A DNA stretch of 64,000 bases from assembly GCA_963843315.1 (NCBI GenBank), contig CAWJJU010000001.1:62001-126000 (forward strand), read 5' to 3'. The notes beneath the pieces were generated by a model. That model ran no database searches, had not been told where the DNA came from, and saw only the letters and a program-made list of their open reading frames with translations. This stretch comes from JAWVFM01 sp963843315. GTDB lineage: Bacteria > Actinomycetota > Thermoleophilia > Solirubrobacterales > 70-9. The position numbers and the translations under genes are program-made. Positions 59,936 to 64,000 of this stretch are shown here, in pieces. Position 1 is the stretch's first letter. Each line of letters opens with the position of its first letter.

Positions 59936-61024
59936 TCAGGCGAGGACGAAGCGGTCCCTGTGGACCGCCTCCTCGGCGCCGTCCGGGAACGCCTTGGCGA
60001 CGTCGTCGGAGCGCTTGCCCTTGACGAGGTCGAGCTCGGGGGCCGAATAGCTCGTGATCCCCTTGCCGACCAGATCGGGCCCGCACACGACCTCGACGGC
60101 GTCGCCCGCCGAGAACGAGCCCTCGACGCCCACTATCCCCACGGGCAGCAGGCTCGAGCCGCCCTCGCGCAGCATCCGCGCCGCGCCGGCGTCGACCACG
60201 AGCCGGCCCTGGCTGGGCTTCGCGTAGCGCAGCCAGAGCTTGAACGACGGGGTCCGCTCGGGATGCGGGGAGAATCGCGTCCCCACCGCCTCGCCCGCCG
60301 CCGCCCGGCGCAGCGTGTCCGAGGCGGTCCCGTCGCAGATGACGACGCGGATGCCGGCGGCGCTCGCCATCTCGGCCGCGGCCACCTTCGAGCGCATGCC
60401 GCCCGAGCCGAACGCGGTCGTGCGATCGCCGATGGCGTAGGTCCCGAGCTCGTCGAGGTCGGCGACCTCCTGGACGAGCTTTGCGGAGGGGTCCAACTTG
60501 GGGTCCGCGGTGTGCAGGCCCTCGAGGTCCGTGAGCAGCACGAGCAGCCGGGCGTCCAGCAGGATCGCCACCTGCGCGGAGAGGAAGTCGTTGTCGCCGA
60601 AGGTGATCTCGTCGGTGGCGGTGGTGTCGTTCTCGTTGATCACCGGGACCGCGCGCCACGCGAGCAGCCGGCGCAGCGTCTGGCGAGCGTTCAGGTAGTG
60701 CATGCGGGTCCCCATGTCGAACGAGGTGAGCAGAACCTGCGCGCCGTGCACCCCGCCCGCACTCAGCCGCTCCTCGTAGGCGCGGTAGAGCGACCCCTGC
60801 CCCACCGCCGAGGCGGCCTGCATCTCGTCGATCTCGCGCGGGCGGTCGGCCAACCGCATCAGGCGCGTCCCCCTGGCGATGGCGCCCGAGGTCACCATCA
60901 CCACGTCCTCACCGCCCGCGTGGAGCTCCGCGACCTGGGCGCAGACCCGGTCGAGGACGTCGGAGCGCAGTTCGCCGTCCTCGCCGGCGACGATGGAGGA
61001 GCCGAGCTTCACCACGACGGTCAC
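59936..61024 (-). CDS. proB: Glutamate 5-kinase with PUA domain
   Basis: 362 residues; first step of proline synthesis. VVVKLGSSIVAGEDGE, VVMVTSGAIARGTRLMRL, AVPVINENDTTATDEITFGD, LVLLTDLEGLHTADPKLDPS and GSGGMRSKVAAAEMASAAG form the amino-acid kinase domain; residues ~275-362 are a PUA domain (GRLVVDAGAARMLREGGSSL). Feedback inhibition by proline is expected from the family. 18 bp after obgE. Confidence 0.96.
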   Translation of the reverse strand: MTVVVKLGSSIVAGEDGELRSDVLDRVCAQVAELHAGGEDVVMVTSGAIARGTRLMRLADRPREIDEMQAASAVGQGSLYRAYEERLSAGGVHGAQVLLTSFDMGTRMHYLNARQTLRRLLAWRAVPVINENDTTATDEITFGDNDFLSAQVAILLDARLLVLLTDLEGLHTADPKLDPSAKLVQEVADLDELGTYAIGDRTTAFGSGGMRSKVAAAEMASAAGIRVVICDGTASDTLRRAAAGEAVGTRFSPHPERTPSFKLWLRYAKPSQGRLVVDAGAARMLREGGSSLLPVGIVGVEGSFSAGDAVEVVCGPDLVGKGITSYSAPELDLVKGKRSDDVAKAFPDGAEEAVHRDRFVLA

Positions 61025-61042
61025 GGCGGGCAGTAAAGCGGC

Positions 61043-62317
61043 TCAGGGGTGGAGCTCGAACGCCTCGCTGCCCACGCGAACCTCGTCGCCCGGCTCGAAG
61101 CCGGCGCGCTCGAGGGCGGCGATGACGCCGATCTCCCGCAGCCGCTGCTCGAGATAGGCGAGCGCCTCGGCGTTGGAGACGTCGTGGCGGGCGAACAGCA
61201 ACTCCACGCCGCGCCCGGCGACGGTGAAGGCGCCGTCGTCGTCGCGCACGACCGTGAAGCCCTGGTCGGTGGGCCTGTAGGTGAGGTGGTCGGCCTCGAA
61301 CGCGGGCGTCCCGGAGGGCGCCGCCGGAGCCTCGCCGATGGCCGAGGCGAGCGCGCCGGCAAGGCGCTCGACACCGTCGCCGGTCGCCGAGGAGAGCGAG
61401 ATCACGCCGATCGAGCGATCGCCCACCAGCTCGCGCATGCGCTCGACGAGCTCACCGGCCTCCTCCGGGGTGACCAGGTCGCTCTTCGAGACGGCGACCA
61501 GCTCGGGCAGGCTCGCGAGCCCCTCTCCGTAGCCCTCGAGCTCGGCGCGAACGGTCGCGTAGTCCTCCTCGGGCGAGGCTCCCGGGCCGGCGGCGACCAG
61601 GTGCACGAGCGCTCGGCACCGCTCGACGTGGGCGAGGAACTCGTGTCCCAGCCCGGCGCCCTCGGCGGCTCCCTCGATGAGCCCCGGGATGTCGGCAATC
61701 ACCAGCTGACGCTCGTCGGTCTCCAGGGTTCCGAGCACCGGCTCGAGGGTGGTGAACGGGTAGTCGCCGACCTTGGGCGTTGCGCGGGTGAGGCGGCGCA
61801 GAAGCGACGACTTCCCGGCGTTCGGCAGCCCCACCAGGCCGGCGTCGGCGAGGAGCTTCAGGCGCAGCTCGATCCAGCCCGACTGCCCCTCGAGCCCGCG
61901 CTCCGCGAACCGTGGCGACTGGCGGGTGGAGCTCGTGAACCGCTTGTTGCCGTGCCCGCCGATCCCCCCCTGCGCGACCACGGCTCGCTGGCCCGGCACC
62001 GTCAGGTCGAAGGACTCCCCCCCGAGCCCCTCCACCACGGTCCCGGGGGGCACCGGGACCTCGGCATCGCTCCCGCGGGCTCCGTGGCGCTGGTTTCCCT
62101 GGCCGTGGCCGCCGCGCCCCGCGCGGAGGTGGGGAGAGCGCCGCAGTGTCTCGAGATCGCGCCGGGAGTCGTCGCACACGAGGACGACGTCGCCGCCCCG
62201 GCCACCGTCGCCTCCGTCCGGCCCGCCGCGCGGCACGTGGGCCTCGCGGCGAAACGACACCACGCCGTCGCCGCCGCGGCCGGCCTCGACATGCACCTTT
62301 GCGCGGTCGGAGAGCAC
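61043..62317 (-). CDS. obgE: GTPase ObgE/CgtA
   Basis: 424 residues. Gly-rich Obg domain (KVHVEAGRGGDGVVSFRREA, RGGPDGGDGGRGGDVVLV), G domain (LVGLPNAGKSSLLRRL, PFTTLEPVLGTL, VIADIPGLIEGAAEGAGLGH, SKSDL) and an OCT C-terminal domain (FEADHLTYRPTDQGFTVVRD, VGSEAFELHP). 50S assembly and stress control. In many genomes it directly follows rpmA; here an ECF/anti-sigma pair and a palindrome pair intervene. Confidence 0.96.
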   Translation of the reverse strand: MLSDRAKVHVEAGRGGDGVVSFRREAHVPRGGPDGGDGGRGGDVVLVCDDSRRDLETLRRSPHLRAGRGGHGQGNQRHGARGSDAEVPVPPGTVVEGLGGESFDLTVPGQRAVVAQGGIGGHGNKRFTSSTRQSPRFAERGLEGQSGWIELRLKLLADAGLVGLPNAGKSSLLRRLTRATPKVGDYPFTTLEPVLGTLETDERQLVIADIPGLIEGAAEGAGLGHEFLAHVERCRALVHLVAAGPGASPEEDYATVRAELEGYGEGLASLPELVAVSKSDLVTPEEAGELVERMRELVGDRSIGVISLSSATGDGVERLAGALASAIGEAPAAPSGTPAFEADHLTYRPTDQGFTVVRDDDGAFTVAGRGVELLFARHDVSNAEALAYLEQRLREIGVIAALERAGFEPGDEVRVGSEAFELHP

Positions 62318-62382
62318 GCGGGCAAGGTAGAGGCGGGCCGGCTGGGGCGGCCTGGTCCCCTTGTGACGAGAGTGAACCTAAA

Positions 62383-62431
62383 GGGGTCTGACCCCTTTGT
62401 GGCGGAAGTGAAACTAAAGGGGTCTGACCCC
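62383..62431. repeat. Pair of GGGGTCTGACCCC palindromes before obgE
   Basis: GGGGTCTGACCCC at 62383-62395 and 62419-62431, in a near-tandem 36-bp unit: GTGAACCTAAA precedes the first and GTGAAACTAAA the second. The first is a 19-bp palindrome with AAA/TTT arms. Lies in the gap between the anti-sigma gene and obgE. Same unit as at 3509 and 49000. Confidence 0.8.
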
Positions 62432-62434
62432 CTC

Positions 62435-62692
62435 TTAGGGGGAGTGGGCGCGGGCGAACGCCCGGATGATCTCGTCGCGGGTCCCCTGCTCGAGCCGCTC
62501 GTCGCTCGCCAGTCCGCGCAGCGCGCCGATGGTGAGCCGCATCTGCTCGACGTACTCGTCGCAACCCGGGCAGTCGCCGAGATGGGCCTCGATCGCATGG
62601 CGTTGCACGGCAGCGATCTGCCCCTCGAGGTAGTCGGTGACCATCTCGACCAAGTCCCTGCATGTGATCTGTGCCTGCGCCTGCTCGCTCAT
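62435..62692 (-). CDS. Zinc-finger anti-sigma factor (ZAS/zf-HC2)
   Basis: 85 residues: MVTDYLEGQIAAVQRHAIEA then HLGDCPGCDEYVEQMRLTIG, the H-x3-C-x2-C zinc motif of soluble ZAS anti-sigma factors. No membrane segment, so it is cytoplasmic. Overlaps the upstream sigma gene by 4 bp, so it should bind and hold that sigma factor; the zinc thiols may sense redox change, as in RsrA (inference). Confidence 0.9.
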   Translation of the reverse strand: MSEQAQAQITCRDLVEMVTDYLEGQIAAVQRHAIEAHLGDCPGCDEYVEQMRLTIGALRGLASDERLEQGTRDEIIRAFARAHSP

Positions 62693-63348
62693 GCGGCTTC
62701 CTCTGACTCGAAGTAGCGCTCCAGCGCCCCCCTCACCTTGGAGCGCGCCCGGTGAAGTAGGACTCGCTGATTGGTCTCCGAGACGTCGAGTGCGTTACGC
62801 ACCTCCTCCGAGGAGAGCCCCTGGATGTCGCGCATCACGATCACCTCGCGCTGGCGCGGAGGCAGGGTGGCGATCGCCTCGAGCAGGATCCGCCGGGTTT
62901 CGTCCTCGGCCAGCCGCTCCTCGGGCGAGGCCCATTCGACGGGCGGGCGCGCCCAGCCGCCCGGTTGCTGGTCGCGCCTGCCCTGAAAGCGGTCGGGGTC
63001 AACCGCGGGCTCGTCGCCGCCCTCCTCGGCGCGCCTGCGAAACGACGAGAAGGGAAGGGTCCGCTTCTCGCGCACCCCGCGCGATCGCGCGGTGTTGAGC
63101 AGGATCCGGTAGATCCAGGTGCGAAGCGACGACCGGCCCTCGAAGCGGTCGATGCCTTTGATCACGCCGAGCCAGGTGTCCTGGACGACCTCCTCGGCCA
63201 CGGCGCGGCTCGGCACGTGCGCCGTCGCCAGCCGCAGGAGCGAGGGCGAGAGCTCGTCGACGAGCTTGGCGAACGCGTCGCCGTCGCCCCTCCGCAGGGC
63301 TTCGATCAGTTCCCGCTCGTCCGGGCGCTCGGGCTCGGAGGCCTCCAC
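62689..63348 (-). CDS. ECF-type RNA polymerase sigma factor
   Basis: 219 residues. Region 2: AFAKLVDELSPSLLRLATAH, AVAEEVVQDTWLGVIKGIDR, RTWIYRILLNTARSR; an unusually long linker of ~60 residues rich in Arg, Pro and Glu; region 4: LPPRQREVIVMRDIQGLSSE, DVSETNQRVLLHRARSKVRG. GTG start. Partner anti-sigma gene overlaps it. Their place between rpmA and obgE is not the usual order, suggesting insertion of the pair into a ribosome-assembly operon. Confidence 0.93.
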   Translation of the reverse strand: MEASEPERPDERELIEALRRGDGDAFAKLVDELSPSLLRLATAHVPSRAVAEEVVQDTWLGVIKGIDRFEGRSSLRTWIYRILLNTARSRGVREKRTLPFSSFRRRAEEGGDEPAVDPDRFQGRRDQQPGGWARPPVEWASPEERLAEDETRRILLEAIATLPPRQREVIVMRDIQGLSSEEVRNALDVSETNQRVLLHRARSKVRGALERYFESEEAA

Positions 63349-63368
63349 CAGGGAGACCCTATCGGGCG

Positions 63369-63623
63369 CTAATCGGACTCGGAGACCGAGATCACGCGGC
63401 CCTTGTGGCCCGACGCGAACTCGACCTTGCCGGCGCGCGTCGCGAAGATCGTGTGATCGCGGCCGATGCCGGTGCCGTCGCCGGAGCGGAAGCGGGTCCC
63501 TCGCTGGCGCACGATGATCTCGCCGCCGGAGACCGCCTGCCCGGCGAAGACCTTGACGCCGAGCATCTTCGGATTCGAGTCGCGGCCGTTACGGCTGGAG
63601 CCGAGCCCCTTCTTATGAGCCAT
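63369..63623 (-). CDS. rpmA: 50S ribosomal protein bL27
   Basis: 84 residues: MAHKKGLGSSRNGRDSNPKM, GQAVSGGEIIVRQRGTRFRS, GIGRDHTIFATRAGKVEF. Starts directly with the mature AHKKG-type sequence near the peptidyl-transferase centre, so no cleaved N-terminal extension as in Firmicutes. Overlaps rplU by 11 bp. Confidence 0.97.
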   Translation of the reverse strand: MAHKKGLGSSRNGRDSNPKMLGVKVFAGQAVSGGEIIVRQRGTRFRSGDGTGIGRDHTIFATRAGKVEFASGHKGRVISVSESD

Positions 63624-64000
63624 CGTCGTCTCCCTTCTTCGCCGCGGGCTTCTTCGCCGCGGGCTTCCGAGCAGCCGGCTTCTTCGCGGGAGCCGCCTTG
63701 GCAGCAGGCTTCTTCGCGGGCGCCGCCTTGGCAGCGGGCTTCTTGGCCGCCGCGGGCTTCTTCGCCGCCGGGGCCTTCGCCGCCGGCTTGTCCTTGGCCT
63801 TCTCGGCGTCGTCCGCCTTCGGCTTGGCCGCAGTCTTCGCGGAGGCGGGCTTGCGGCTGAGATGCTTGACGTCCACGATCTCGAGCTTCGTGAGCGCGGA
63901 GCGATGCCCCTGGCGCTTGCGGTAGCCCTTCTTCGCGCGGTACTTGAAGACCCGGATCTTCTCGCCGCGCAGATGCTCGGAGACGGTCGCCTCCACCTTG
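63613..64000 (-). CDS. rplU: 50S ribosomal protein bL21 with long Lys/Ala/Pro tail, partial
   Basis: The N-terminus lies beyond the right edge. Visible: EATVSEHLRGEKIRVFKYRA, KKGYRKRQGHRSALTKLEIV, the bL21 C-terminal core. After it comes an extra ~75-residue tail of AKKPAAKAAPAKKPA-type repeats ending KKGDDDGS, resembling histone-H1-like or mycobacterial HupB tails. Such a tail is not part of standard bL21 (~103 residues). The tail's 3' end overlaps the rpmA start. Confidence 0.93.
   Translation of the reverse strand, partial: KVEATVSEHLRGEKIRVFKYRAKKGYRKRQGHRSALTKLEIVDVKHLSRKPASAKTAAKPKADDAEKAKDKPAAKAPAAKKPAAAKKPAAKAAPAKKPAAKAAPAKKPAARKPAAKKPAAKKGDDDGS

Noticed and set aside
63613..63850. 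Separate histone H1-like gene
   Set aside because: The Lys/Ala/Pro repeats are in frame with and follow the bL21 core without a stop, so they are a tail of rplU.

Overview
The window is a stretch of a very GC-rich (about 70 % by eye) bacterial chromosome made almost entirely of housekeeping genes. Conserved gene orders polA/rpsA/coaE, leuS-comEA-comEC-holA-rpsT-lepA, hrcA-dnaJ-prmA and rplU-rpmA-obgE-proB-proA-nadD-rsfS, frequent GTG/TTG starts, a PPi-type phosphofructokinase and a four-domain S1 point to an actinobacterium. The membrane-anchored ECF sigma factor with a Gly/Ser/Asp tail and the general protein flavour suggest class Thermoleophilia (Solirubrobacterales/Gaiellales-like). That placement is inference. 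No prophage, insertion sequence, CRISPR array or integrase is visible.

Layout: 1-3.5 kb lytic transglycosylase, coaE, rpsA and a geranylgeranyl-reductase-like flavoprotein. 4-6.2 kb an ECF sigma factor with a membrane anchor next to a secreted calcium-repeat protein, both preceded by the same promoter-like motif. 6.2-18 kb polA, malic enzyme, epimerase, reductase, a substrate-binding lipoprotein, phosphofructokinase, an MBL hydrolase and a Rieske-ThDP fusion enzyme. 18-26.8 kb a complete tryptophan cluster (trpE-G-D-C, an HtrA-type protease, then trpF-B-A) preceded by hisIE. 26.9-28.7 kb a PAS-GGDEF diguanylate cyclase. 28.8-35.8 kb a near-continuous minus-strand run hrcA-dnaJ-prmA-DUF2269-murI-yqeY-phoH-ybeY-era. 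36-50.2 kb MaoC-type dehydratases, lepA, GH114, murJ, rpsT, holA, comEC, comEA, a cupin and leuS. 50.3-57 kb mixed small genes, a candidate structured RNA and a tRNA-Ala. 57-64 kb the rsfS-nadD-proA-proB-obgE-rpmA-rplU block, interrupted by a thioesterase and by an ECF sigma/anti-sigma pair.

The non-coding part is the least ordinary. Four kinds of short dispersed or structured element are present: (i) a 35-nt hairpin with a CATAC loop in three intergenic copies whose stems covary; (ii) pairs of a GGGGTCTGACCCC palindrome at three loci, one pair inserted in frame in leuS; (iii) a two-hairpin element with a fixed 15-nt linker, seen twice, each time just upstream of a hypothetical gene; (iv) a 172-bp unit with terminal inverted repeats filling the trpG-trpD gap. 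A 126-nt self-closed RNA-like structure ending in T5 lies at 53425-53550.

Caution: at least seven genes (flavoprotein, htrA, lepA twice, proline-rich membrane protein, leuS, the 50.5-kb membrane protein, thioesterase) carry one-base indels, and three more (murI, nadD, a coiled-coil protein) lack an ordinary start codon. This looks like residual sequencing or assembly error rather than gene decay; affected genes are annotated as the intact product with the slip noted.
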